From NCBI GenBank assembly GCA_946183385.1, contig CAMHBN010000080.1, positions 1 to 7,880 of the forward strand: a DNA stretch of 7,880 nucleotides, in the 5' to 3' direction. The DNA comes from an uncultured Ruminococcus sp. Lineage in GTDB: Bacteria > Bacillota > Clostridia > Oscillospirales > Ruminococcaceae. Positions within the stretch are counted from its first letter, which is position 1; each line of letters opens with the position of its first letter. Positions 1 through 6,291 of this stretch are shown here, one piece after another. Below the pieces are notes generated by a model, which did no database searches, was not told the origin of the DNA, and saw only the letters and a program-made list of their open reading frames with translations. Both the position numbers and the translations under genes were made by a program.

Positions 1-50
1 CAGGTCATGATTATCTGTTTTTTCCCTATTATTATTGTTGGCTTTTTCAT
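1..50 (-). CDS. spoIIIAH: SpoIIIAH, N-terminal 16 codons only (runs off window)
   Basis: This is the beginning of the last gene of the spoIIIA cluster. SpoIIIAH is a mother-cell membrane protein whose extracellular domain binds forespore SpoIIQ across the intermembrane space and forms part of the channel ring. Reading from the ATG at 50-48, the frame gives MKKPTIIIGKKQIIMT and then leaves the window. The short basic start followed by an IIIGKKQII-like stretch is typical of clostridial SpoIIIAH, just before its transmembrane helix. A GAGG ribosome site overlaps the spoIIIAG stop codon, 8 bases before the start, and the gap to spoIIIAG is 10 bases. The identification rests mainly on position and this short signature, so the conserved C-terminal domain cannot be checked here. 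Confidence 0.85.
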   Translation of the reverse strand, partial: MKKPTIIIGKKQIIMT

Positions 51-60
51 TGCTTGTACC

Positions 61-588
61 TCATTTCATCTTAGTTACGTATATTCTTGCGGTGGATATG
101 CCGAGCGCCGCCGATACAGCCTTGTATATGCGCTCCTCGACAGCAGGGTCGCCGCAGCCCGTGCACGCGATGACCGCTCCCGTTATTGCGGGAGTCTCCA
201 CCGTCTCTATCAGCGGCTCGCGCTGACCGCTCCCGCCCGTCATTACATACTTTTTCTCCTCCTCCGTCTTGTTGTCCTGACTGCTCCTTCTGCCCTCGGC
301 TGCATAGACGTAGCGCTCGCCCGTGCCGACCGTGAGGTAGACCTCGACCTCACCCGCCCCGTCGATACGGCGCAGGAAATCGCGCAGTCTTGCCTCGGTG
401 TCGCGGCAGTAGCTCTCGCTCTGCGACGCAGATACAGCCGCCTCGGGAGCCTGCGGCGCGGTCTGCTTCCTGTCCGTCAGAAAAGATGATATAAGTATCA
501 GAAGCAGTCCCGCAGTACCGAGGGCTGTGACGGCTATCGCTGAGTTTTTGCTCCCGAGAAGCTCGCCGAGCTTAGTTATCGCCTTCAT
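61..588 (-). CDS. spoIIIAG: Stage III sporulation protein AG (ring-forming channel component)
   Basis: SpoIIIAG assembles into a large ring in the mother-cell outer forespore membrane and forms much of the SpoIIIA-SpoIIQ channel. The 175-residue product has a short cytoplasmic start, one transmembrane helix at about residues 17-37, a Ala/Pro/Gln/Ser-rich linker to about 60, and a ring-building-motif domain from about 62 to 173. That domain is split by a Gly/Ser/Lys/Glu-rich insert around 98-124, which fits the beta-region insertion known in this family. It is somewhat shorter than the roughly 230-residue Bacillus subtilis protein. The ATG at 588-586 has GGAGG six bases upstream. The start lies inside the end of spoIIIAF, overlapping it by 17 bases, which suggests translational coupling. 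Confidence 0.9.
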   Translation of the reverse strand: MKAITKLGELLGSKNSAIAVTALGTAGLLLILISSFLTDRKQTAPQAPEAAVSASQSESYCRDTEARLRDFLRRIDGAGEVEVYLTVGTGERYVYAAEGRRSSQDNKTEEEKKYVMTGGSGQREPLIETVETPAITGAVIACTGCGDPAVEERIYKAVSAALGISTARIYVTKMK

Positions 589-1027
589 TCACGACCTCCG
601 TTTCGCCTCCGAGGGTGTTGCGGATGACCTCCGCCGCTCCCTCGATATCCTCTGTATTCACCGTCACTCTACTAATAGATATGCTCCCGTCGGACAAAAT
701 ATTAACCTCCGCCGTGATTTTTTCGCAGTCGATACCCGCCGCGGCTATCTGCTCCGCGAGGATATCGCACACGTTGGAAGCCGTCTGCTCGGCGAGTGCG
801 GCATCATAGAGCTCCTGCGAGCAGTCATAGTCCGCGAGCTCGTAATTGCCTATCTCGGGCAGCTGAAAGTCCGCAAAGCCGCTCACAAATGGCGCTGTGA
901 TAACAAGTGCAAGGAGAATGTCGAGTATCAGCTTGAGCTGGTCTTTCATTTTCACGCTTCCCGCGGTCTGCCCGATAAGGCTCTTCGCCGCCGAAAACAC
1001 ACACACCGCGAGCACCGCCGCCTTCAT
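572..1027 (-). CDS. spoIIIAF: Stage III sporulation protein AF
   Basis: SpoIIIAF is a membrane component of the SpoIIIA complex with a soluble ring-building-like domain. The product from the ATG at 1027-1025 is 151 residues, with hydrophobic helices at about 2-18 and 31-48 separated by a short polar stretch containing KMKDQLK, then a soluble domain from about 75 to 151 ending in ITAEVNILSDGSISISRVTV-type strands. It is shorter than the B. subtilis protein (about 206). The start is uncertain. A GGGGTGAT sequence precedes this ATG but about 14 bases away, which is long. An in-frame GTG at 1042-1040 overlaps the spoIIIAE stop as GTGA and would add five residues (MICTD), but it lacks a well-spaced ribosome site. 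The call itself relies on operon position plus the two-helix/soluble-domain layout. Confidence 0.85.
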   Translation of the reverse strand: MKAAVLAVCVFSAAKSLIGQTAGSVKMKDQLKLILDILLALVITAPFVSGFADFQLPEIGNYELADYDCSQELYDAALAEQTASNVCDILAEQIAAAGIDCEKITAEVNILSDGSISISRVTVNTEDIEGAAEVIRNTLGGETEVVNEGDN

Positions 1028-1038
1028 ATCCGTACAAA

Positions 1039-2139
1039 TCACCCCTGTCCAATTGTCTGCGCCAGTATCGCCGACGATATCAGAAACATCAGCCCGTAGC
1101 ATACCAGTACGCACTGAGCTATCGCGAGCGCTCCGTCGAAGCTTTTCAGGAGCTTCGACAGCGACGGTGCCGAGAACATATCAGCTGCCGCCGCTCCGAG
1201 GAGCATTACTCCGCGGTAGGCGAAGAGCTCAAGTATCTTCGGCAGCAGAAGCAGCACGATGGCGATAACGCCCGCCGCTCCGACGGTGCTGCCGATGACC
1301 TCGAAGCTCCCCTTCACCGTGGCGTAGGCGTCGGAGACAGCTCCGCCGACGACGGGCACAGCTCCAGAAATTACGGTCTTAACGGTCTTGACCGCCACCC
1401 CGTCAGCCTTCCCCGCTATCGAGCATTTCAGCGTGACAAAGCCCGTAAACAGCGTCATCACAACGGTTATGCTCCACGTTGCGGCTTTTTTCAGCAGTCC
1501 GACCACGCTTTCGAGCGACGAATCGGGGAAAACGCTCCCCGTCACGGACAGAGCCGTCGCCGCTCCGAGAATAGGCAAAAGGTAGCTCTCGGAGAGCTCG
1601 GTTATCATCTCCGACGCGCCGAGAATCAGCAGATGGTACACGCCCGCGGAAGTCACGCCGCCGCACATCACAGCCACCGCCGTGAATACTGGCACGAACA
1701 CGATGATGAAGCCGCCGCAGAGCTCAATTTCCGCGACCGTGTCTGTGAAAACGTCGATAAGCTGCGGAGCCGCTACCGCCGCCGCGCTCATCACGCAGAC
1801 CATATCGTAAGTCCCGCCAGAAGCTCCGCCGAGAGCCGAGCCCGCCGACGTCCGCAGTACCGATGCCGCCACGATTATCAGCAATATCGCGGAAAACAGC
1901 CGCATCGGAGCGGCAAGCCGTGCGGAGAGCTTGTCCAATATCGTGCTCATAAGCTCGCCGAAGCCGAGCTCGCTGATATCGTCATAGCCTATACCGAGGT
2001 CGAATTCGGCAAGCGCCTCGTCAAGCTGCTCGGTGAGCTCGGAGTAGATGTCCTCGGGCTCGTCCGCAAGCGATTTCAGAGGAACAGCCGCCGCCAGCAG
2101 GAGCACGAAGCTCACAGCGGCAATGATGAAATACTTCAT
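1039..2139 (-). CDS. spoIIIAE: Stage III sporulation protein AE (polytopic membrane protein)
   Basis: SpoIIIAE is a multi-pass membrane protein of the SpoIIIA complex, proposed to act as a permease-like pore in the mother-cell membrane. The 366-residue product begins with a signal-peptide-like segment (residues 1 to about 25, ending SLADE), then an acidic extracellular segment, then several long hydrophobic helices to the C terminus. The family signature is present at about 249-278, including SGAVPVVGGAVSDAYATVKG. Length is near the usual 390-400. The start chosen is the ATG at 2139-2137, which has GAGGTG four to five bases upstream; this ribosome site overlaps the spoIIIAD stop. A longer in-frame start 57 bases upstream would add an unlikely Arg-rich leader inside spoIIIAD and was discarded. 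Confidence 0.95.
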   Translation of the reverse strand: MKYFIIAAVSFVLLLAAAVPLKSLADEPEDIYSELTEQLDEALAEFDLGIGYDDISELGFGELMSTILDKLSARLAAPMRLFSAILLIIVAASVLRTSAGSALGGASGGTYDMVCVMSAAAVAAPQLIDVFTDTVAEIELCGGFIIVFVPVFTAVAVMCGGVTSAGVYHLLILGASEMITELSESYLLPILGAATALSVTGSVFPDSSLESVVGLLKKAATWSITVVMTLFTGFVTLKCSIAGKADGVAVKTVKTVISGAVPVVGGAVSDAYATVKGSFEVIGSTVGAAGVIAIVLLLLPKILELFAYRGVMLLGAAAADMFSAPSLSKLLKSFDGALAIAQCVLVCYGLMFLISSAILAQTIGQG

Positions 2140-2147
2140 TTTCCACC

Positions 2148-2507
2148 TCACAATATAAGAGGCAGGCTGACGAAGGTAACGGCTCCGCGTCCCCACAGCT
2201 CCGCCGCGGAGGCAATGGCAGTCTCGCCGCTGTCCTTGCAGAGGTCGGAGGTAATCTGCGTGATGAGGCAGATAGCTGTCGCCTTGAAAACAAGGGAGAT
2301 GTAGCTCTCCGGCAGTCCCGAATCAAGGAAAAATCCACGTATATCGCCAAGAATTGGCGCAAGCATCGCGAACAGGCCGCCCGTCACGACAACGCACGCC
2401 GCTAATGATATGAACAGCGACTGCTCACGGACGTGCTGCCGCAGCAGAACTGCGAGAATCGCCGAAGCTACACAGAAAACGGCGGTCGTGAACGCGCTAT
2501 CTACCAT
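2148..2507 (-). CDS. spoIIIAD: Stage III sporulation protein AD
   Basis: SpoIIIAD is a small integral membrane protein of the SpoIIIA complex, related to SpoIIIAC. The 119-residue product has hydrophobic helices at about 6-23, 31-52, 68-86 and 105-119. The conserved family segment near 75-107 is clear, with KATAICLITQITSDLCKDSG followed by a small-residue helix and ELWGR. B. subtilis SpoIIIAD is slightly longer (about 133). The ATG at 2507-2505 overlaps the end of spoIIIAC by 7 bases and has only a weak GGG-type ribosome site, so translation is probably coupled to spoIIIAC. Confidence 0.93.
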   Translation of the reverse strand: MVDSAFTTAVFCVASAILAVLLRQHVREQSLFISLAACVVVTGGLFAMLAPILGDIRGFFLDSGLPESYISLVFKATAICLITQITSDLCKDSGETAIASAAELWGRGAVTFVSLPLIL

Positions 2508-2698
2508 AGCCCGAACACCGTTTTCACCGTGTCGAACAGCCCGCCTATCTCCTGCACGATGATGACGAGCACGACTATCAGCCCCGCGAGAGTGGTCATC
2601 ATTGCCTGTTCTTCGCGTTCTGCGCGCTTCAGCACGAGGTTCAGAACCGCCACGATTATGCCCACTCCCGCGATTTTGAATATGAGGTCTATGTCCAT
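2501..2698 (-). CDS. spoIIIAC: Stage III sporulation protein AC
   Basis: SpoIIIAC is a very small membrane protein conserved in endospore formers and part of the mother-cell SpoIIIA complex. The 65-residue product has two transmembrane helices (about 4-23 and 36-52) joined by a charged loop KRAEREEQ, and begins MDIDLIFKIAGVGIIVAVLN, which closely fits the family's N-terminal IAGVGI pattern. The length matches the usual 65-68 residues. The ATG at 2698-2696 has AAAGGA about nine bases upstream in the 13-base gap after spoIIIAB. The stop TAG lies inside the start region of spoIIIAD. Confidence 0.95.
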   Translation of the reverse strand: MDIDLIFKIAGVGIIVAVLNLVLKRAEREEQAMMTTLAGLIVVLVIIVQEIGGLFDTVKTVFGLW

Positions 2699-2711
2699 TG
2701 CAAACGTCCTT

Positions 2712-3212
2712 TCATATCACGAGTATGCCCGCCATAACGCCGAAAAGCAGCCCTACACTGCGGTACAGCCGTCCCTTGCGGAGGTAGGTCTCGCGCCTGC
2801 GAGCCTCGATCTCGGTGAGGGAGACTTCAAGTGCGTGTATCGAGTCGAGCTGGCTTGCGCTGTCGCTCCTGCCGATGATTGCACCGAGCCGCAGGAGTAT
2901 CGTCTCCTCGTCGGAGCTGAAAGCCTGCGATTTTACGGCATTTTCCCAGAAGGCGCGGAAGTCCGCGCCGCCCTCGAAACTCTCGGGCAGCAACTGCAAA
3001 AAAGTGAGCGGCGCAAGCTCGGAGTCGCGTTTGAGCTCCGCGCAGACGGCGTACACATCGTCGCACCTGTACCCGACAAGAAACGCCGTGCGCCGCAGTA
3101 AACAGCCAATTACCGTGCACAGCCTCTGCTCGCAGCGGAGCTTGTCTGCGAGCGCGAAGCCGACCATCCCACCCGCGGCCGCAAACGCCGCAGAGGCTAT
3201 AAATCGCAGCAT
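2712..3212 (-). CDS. spoIIIAB: Stage III sporulation protein AB (GspF-like)
   Basis: SpoIIIAB is a membrane protein related in fold to the GspF/PilC platform proteins of type II secretion and type IV pili. It is thought to act with the SpoIIIAA ATPase. The 166-residue product has a hydrophobic N-terminal helix (about 3-22), a soluble helical middle, and a C-terminal helix (about 148-166). The conserved pre-membrane segment around 112-147 is recognisable: LRLGAIIGRSDSASQ, then an E-rich helix with EARRRETYLRKGRLYRS. Length is close to the usual 170. The ATG at 3212-3210 has GGAGG nine bases upstream, within the end of spoIIIAA; only one base separates the two genes. A longer in-frame start inside spoIIIAA lacks this support. 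Confidence 0.93.
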   Translation of the reverse strand: MLRFIASAAFAAAGGMVGFALADKLRCEQRLCTVIGCLLRRTAFLVGYRCDDVYAVCAELKRDSELAPLTFLQLLPESFEGGADFRAFWENAVKSQAFSSDEETILLRLGAIIGRSDSASQLDSIHALEVSLTEIEARRRETYLRKGRLYRSVGLLFGVMAGILVI

Positions 3213-3213
3213 A

Positions 3214-4113
3214 TCAGAGCTCCTCCACCGAGCGTATCTGCCCGACATTTGAAGCTCCCGCGAGGAAAACAGCATGACCGAAAAGTCCGACCGACAGCAG
3301 CTTTTCCGCGAAGGGACGGCGTTTGAGCGCGTCAATGCAGTCGGCGTGGACGGACGCGATGAAGGTCACGCCGCAGCCCGCTCCCGCGAGCATCGCCTCG
3401 GTGTCGGAATCGTCGGCAATTTCGTCGCATATTATGTAGTCGGGCGAGAGCGAGCGGATTGCAGAAATAATGCCGATATTACGCGGACAACCGCTCATAA
3501 CATTGGTCAGCACACCGACATCGTTCCCGACATTTCCGCCCGAAACAGCCGCTATCTCTCCGCGCTCGTCGATGAGAGCTACTTTCCTGCGCCTGCCGAG
3601 AATACGACAGATATCGCGGAGAAGCGTAGTCTTGCCCGAGTTGACACCGCCGCAGATAAGCAGACCGCCGCCTTCTGCCAGACCCGCTATCCCCTCCGCA
3701 CAGCCGACCACGCACCGCGAGATTCGGAAGCATACGCCAGTGACCTCGGTGATAATGCCGTCGGAGTTGTACACGCCCGAAATTCCCGCGCGAATGCCGT
3801 TTCCGACGATGAAATACCCCTGTCGGAACTCGCTGATATGGCTGTGGAAGGAAAAATGCGTGACGGCGTCGATAGTTCGGCGAATGTCGTCGGCGGTACA
3901 CCTCACCGCGGCAGTATTATTGCTGCTTGCGGACAGCGAGTTTTCGGTCAGAAACGCCGTCCTGTCGGGATATACGAGGGCAACAGGTTGTCCGAGATAA
4001 AGCCGCAGCTCCGTGACCTCGCTTCCTATCTCTTTCAGTGAGCGCAAAAGCGGAACTCTCAGCCGCTCGCTCAGATATCCCGCTATCACCTCAAGGCTTG
4101 TACGTTCGTTCAT
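3214..4113 (-). CDS. spoIIIAA: Stage III sporulation protein AA (secretion-type ATPase)
   Basis: SpoIIIAA is the cytoplasmic ATPase of the SpoIIIA complex, related to type II/IV secretion ATPases, and is expected to power the mother-cell side of the feeding channel. The 299-residue product has an N-terminal alpha/beta domain (about 1-145) with the family pattern around ISEFRQGYFIVGNGIRAGISG, then the nucleotide-binding core. The Walker A is GGVNSGKT at about 155-162, an Asp-box DERGEIA lies at about 182-188, a Walker B-like PDYIICDEI at about 224-232, and SVHAD at about 254-258. The start chosen is the ATG at 4113-4111, eight bases after AAAGGAG; another ATG two codons upstream is only two bases from that site. 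This is the first gene of the cluster. In B. subtilis it is preceded by other genes, whereas here a sugar transporter lies upstream. Confidence 0.96.
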   Translation of the reverse strand: MNERTSLEVIAGYLSERLRVPLLRSLKEIGSEVTELRLYLGQPVALVYPDRTAFLTENSLSASSNNTAAVRCTADDIRRTIDAVTHFSFHSHISEFRQGYFIVGNGIRAGISGVYNSDGIITEVTGVCFRISRCVVGCAEGIAGLAEGGGLLICGGVNSGKTTLLRDICRILGRRRKVALIDERGEIAAVSGGNVGNDVGVLTNVMSGCPRNIGIISAIRSLSPDYIICDEIADDSDTEAMLAGAGCGVTFIASVHADCIDALKRRPFAEKLLSVGLFGHAVFLAGASNVGQIRSVEEL

Positions 4114-4121
4114 TTTCATCG

Positions 4122-4129
4122 CTCCTTTT
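4122..4129 (-). promoter_or_regulatory. Ribosome binding site of spoIIIAA
   Basis: The coding strand reads AAAAGGAG here. It lies eight bases before the ATG at 4113-4111 but only two bases before the ATG at 4119-4117, so it decides for the downstream start. Confidence 0.8.
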
Positions 4130-4134
4130 ACTAC

Positions 4135-4142
4135 AGTGTATG
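4135..4142 (-). promoter_or_regulatory. Putative sigma-E -10 element for the spoIIIA operon
   Basis: The coding strand reads CATACACT, preceded by G. This matches the known mother-cell sigma-E -10 consensus CATACAnT at every fixed position. It lies 21 bases before the spoIIIAA ATG, leaving room for a start site near 4128 and a short leader carrying the ribosome site. A -35 element is not clear: the bases around 4157-4163 read TTCTACG, only a weak fit. Sigma-E control of spoIIIA is established in B. subtilis; control from this exact site is inferred. Confidence 0.6.
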
Positions 4143-4164
4143 CAGAGCTGTAACTTCGTAGAAC

Positions 4165-4189
4165 AAAAAAAGGGACGCCGAAGCGTCCC
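4165..4189 (-). terminator. Intrinsic terminator with UUCG loop (second of a tandem pair)
   Basis: On the minus strand a 7-bp stem GGGACGC/GCGTCCC (4189-4183 and 4178-4172) encloses the loop TTCG. The closing C-G pair makes a stable C(UUCG)G tetraloop. Seven T residues follow (4171-4165). On the plus strand only A runs follow the stem, so it works for minus-strand transcripts. It lies downstream of the permease gene and just ahead of the spoIIIA promoter region. Confidence 0.9.
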
Positions 4190-4191
4190 AC

Positions 4192-4219
4192 AAAAAAACA
4201 GCGTACATTATGTACGCTG
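4192..4219 (-). terminator. Intrinsic terminator (first of a tandem pair)
   Basis: On the minus strand CAGCGTACA pairs with TGTACGCTG (4219-4211 with 4207-4199) around a three-base loop, a perfect 9-bp stem, followed by seven T residues (4198-4192). It begins 12 bases after the stop codon of the last transporter gene. The next hairpin follows two bases beyond its T run. Confidence 0.9.
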
Positions 4220-4231
4220 TAAATTTTGAAA

Positions 4232-5125
4232 TTATTCCTTTACACCACCAAGAGCAACGCCTGCGATGATGAATCTTGAAAGGAGTACGTAAGCGATAAT
4301 GATCGGGATGATCGACATAGCGATAGCGATGTAGATTGCACCGAGGTCATTGAATCGGTCAGACGACTGGATAGCCGAGATCATCATAGGAAGTGTCTTC
4401 TTGTTGACCTTAACATTGATAAGGATCATGTTAGGTGTATAGAAGTTGTTCCAGCTTGCGATGAAGGCGAAGATTGCCTGAACGGCGATAGCGGGCTTCA
4501 TCATCGGGATAGCGATGGAAACGAAAGTCCTGAACTCGCTGCAGCCGTCGATACGGGCAGCCTCAACGATGTCAAGCGGGAACGACGATTTCATATACGA
4601 CCTCATGAAGTATACTACTCCGGGAGCCGCAATAGAGGGAAGAATAAGAGGCCAGTATGTATTTGTGAGGTGGATCTTGGACATGAAGCTCAAGAAACCT
4701 GCTGATGTAACCTGCATAGGAACCATCATTACAAGGATGATAGTCGTGTAGGAGATCTCCTTGAGTTTGAAATCGTAAACGTGGACACCGTAAGCCGTTA
4801 AAGCTGAGAAGAAAACGGTAAGGAAGCAGGAGCAGCAAGTGATTAACAAACTGTTTCTGTAACCGAAAAGCGCACGATAGTTCAGTCTGTAGTCCGAGCT
4901 CGTAACGATCTTGTAGTTGTTTACGATGTTAGTGCCGGGGATAAAGCTGATACCGTTAGCGATATCGGTATGCTCACGAGTAGCATTTACCAGAAGAATG
5001 TATATCGGCAGTAAGCAGATAACAGTGAGGATAACGAACCAGATGAAAAGTAACGTAGACTTGAGAAGTATCTTGGATCTGTAGTTATCCTTGGTTTTTC
5101 CATAAACTGAATTCATTTTACTCAT
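4232..5125 (-). CDS. Carbohydrate ABC transporter permease, MalG/CUT1 type
   Basis: This is the second inner-membrane subunit of a sugar importer of the CUT1 (maltose/oligosaccharide) family. The 297-residue product has the family's usual length, with six hydrophobic segments at about 22-47, 91-113, 124-147, 157-175, 208-228 and 262-284. The cytoplasmic EAA loop that docks on the ATPase is at about 188-207: EAARIDGCSEFRTFVSIAIP. The C terminus ends GVALGGVKE, as in many MalG-like proteins. The ATG at 5125-5123 overlaps the stop of the upstream permease as ATGA and has GGAGG nine bases upstream, within that gene. The specific sugar cannot be read from the sequence. It is the last gene of the operon and is followed by tandem terminators. 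Confidence 0.93.
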   Translation of the reverse strand: MSKMNSVYGKTKDNYRSKILLKSTLLFIWFVILTVICLLPIYILLVNATREHTDIANGISFIPGTNIVNNYKIVTSSDYRLNYRALFGYRNSLLITCCSCFLTVFFSALTAYGVHVYDFKLKEISYTTIILVMMVPMQVTSAGFLSFMSKIHLTNTYWPLILPSIAAPGVVYFMRSYMKSSFPLDIVEAARIDGCSEFRTFVSIAIPMMKPAIAVQAIFAFIASWNNFYTPNMILINVKVNKKTLPMMISAIQSSDRFNDLGAIYIAIAMSIIPIIIAYVLLSRFIIAGVALGGVKE

Positions 5126-6186
5126 ATTGAAAAACCTCCAAACTGTTTGCTTTCAGCCTTGAGCTGCTTAGCTATCTTCTTTCTCTGCTTCTTCTTGGCG
5201 ATCTCGTCCTTGTCACGTGTCATATAGAACGCGATGCAGCCGAGGATAAGTGTGATGAAGAAGAGGAGAACAGAAGCAGCACCCGAATAACCGAGCTTAC
5301 TCTGATTCAAATCAGAAACATGGAAGTAACTGTAAATAAGAGCAGCAATAGTCTCAACGTGCTCGCCGACCTTACCGTCCTTATTATAAAGGTAAGGAAT
5401 ATCGAACATCTGGAGACCACCGATCATAGATGTAACGAGTGTATAAGCCATGATAGGTGTAAGGAGGGGCAGAGTTATCTTTCTGAAAACTTGTCCCGAG
5501 CTTGCGCCGTCGATGCTTGCAGCCTCGAACAGCGAGGGGTTGATACCCTGGATACCTGACATGAGCATGATCATGGTATTACCGAACCACATCCATGTCT
5601 GGATGAACATGATAACGATACGTGAAGGCCATACGCCCTCGATGAAGGGGATACAATCGACCTTGCCGCCGGGAAGGTCCTTAACGATACCGATCTTGTT
5701 GAGCAGTGAGTTGATAGCACCGGGGGTATCCTTTGACTGACCGCAGAGCTGTACAAAGAGTACGGCAACGGAAGCGGCAGTGATAATATTGGGAAGATAC
5801 ATAACTATCTTGAAGAATTCTTTTCCCGGGATCTTGAGGTTAGCTTCAGTGAACCACACAGCGAGAGAAAGAGAGAGCATAAGCTGAGGAATGAAGTTAC
5901 CGACCCAGAGGATAACGGTATTTCCCAGAGTTCTGAAGAAGCTGTTATGTACCTGAGTAGCCAAAGCAAATTGATTTTTTGAACCGAATAAAAGGTCCGT
6001 ATAATTCTTTAAACCGACAAAGTTGTCGATACCTGTATCCGCGTTACCCTTAAAGCTTACAATAAAGGTATTGATGAGCGGCCAGAACTGGAAGAAGAGA
6101 TAAACAATAAAAAATGGCAGTATGAAAATATAGCCATACTTAGCGTAGCTTATAGATTTTATGCGGCGCTGAGCAGCTGTTGCCAT
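5122..6186 (-). CDS. Carbohydrate ABC transporter permease, MalF/UgpA type
   Basis: This is the first membrane subunit of the CUT1 sugar importer and would pair with the MalG-like permease encoded next. The 354-residue product has six main hydrophobic segments, the first at about 17-43. The EAA loop lies at about 221-240: EAASIDGASSGQVFRKITLP. There is an extended outward-facing loop at about 148-188. After the last helix (about 305-323) comes an unusual 30-residue Lys/Arg-rich cytoplasmic tail with KKKQRKK. The ATG at 6186-6184 is eight bases after GAGAGGG and was preferred to an in-frame GTG at 6195-6193, which is only one base from it. A stem-loop lies between this gene and the binding-protein gene. 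The substrate is unknown; an oligosaccharide is most likely from the family. Confidence 0.92.
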   Translation of the reverse strand: MATAAQRRIKSISYAKYGYIFILPFFIVYLFFQFWPLINTFIVSFKGNADTGIDNFVGLKNYTDLLFGSKNQFALATQVHNSFFRTLGNTVILWVGNFIPQLMLSLSLAVWFTEANLKIPGKEFFKIVMYLPNIITAASVAVLFVQLCGQSKDTPGAINSLLNKIGIVKDLPGGKVDCIPFIEGVWPSRIVIMFIQTWMWFGNTMIMLMSGIQGINPSLFEAASIDGASSGQVFRKITLPLLTPIMAYTLVTSMIGGLQMFDIPYLYNKDGKVGEHVETIAALIYSYFHVSDLNQSKLGYSGAASVLLFFITLILGCIAFYMTRDKDEIAKKKQRKKIAKQLKAESKQFGGFSI

Positions 6187-6227
6187 AACACACACCCTCT
6201 CGTGAATTGATTAGTAACAAATATACA

Positions 6228-6255
6228 CCTACGGAATACATAAGTATTCCGTAGG
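6228..6255 (-). other. Intercistronic stem-loop between binding-protein and permease genes
   Basis: A perfect 12-bp inverted repeat, CCTACGGAATAC and its reverse complement (6228-6239 and 6244-6255), encloses a four-base loop. It lies in the 105-base gap between the binding-protein stop and the MalF-like start. No T run follows on the minus strand (the next bases are TGTATATTTG), so full termination is unlikely. The likely role is partial termination or 3' protection of the binding-protein mRNA, as known for binding-protein genes in other sugar operons. Confidence 0.7.
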
Positions 6256-6291
6256 CATAATTTGTGTTAAATGTTATGTTGTTTGAAAGGA

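Noticed and set aside
527..1099. Plus-strand open frame of 190 codons opposite spoIIIAF and spoIIIAG
   Set aside because: It spans the junctions of recognised genes on the other strand, lacks any family signature and has no reason to be translated.
1633..2304. Plus-strand open frame of 223 codons opposite spoIIIAE and spoIIIAD
   Set aside because: It is antisense to two confident genes, and its His/Arg-rich, low-hydrophobic composition looks like a shadow frame.
3274..4041. Plus-strand open frame of 255 codons opposite spoIIIAA
   Set aside because: It lies wholly antisense to a gene with clear Walker motifs and has no recognisable domain; long antisense frames are expected in GC-biased coding DNA.
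6228..6255. Stem-loop as a full intrinsic terminator
   Set aside because: No T run follows it on the minus strand, and the permeases downstream need transcription from the same operon; it is kept as a regulatory or mRNA-protecting hairpin.
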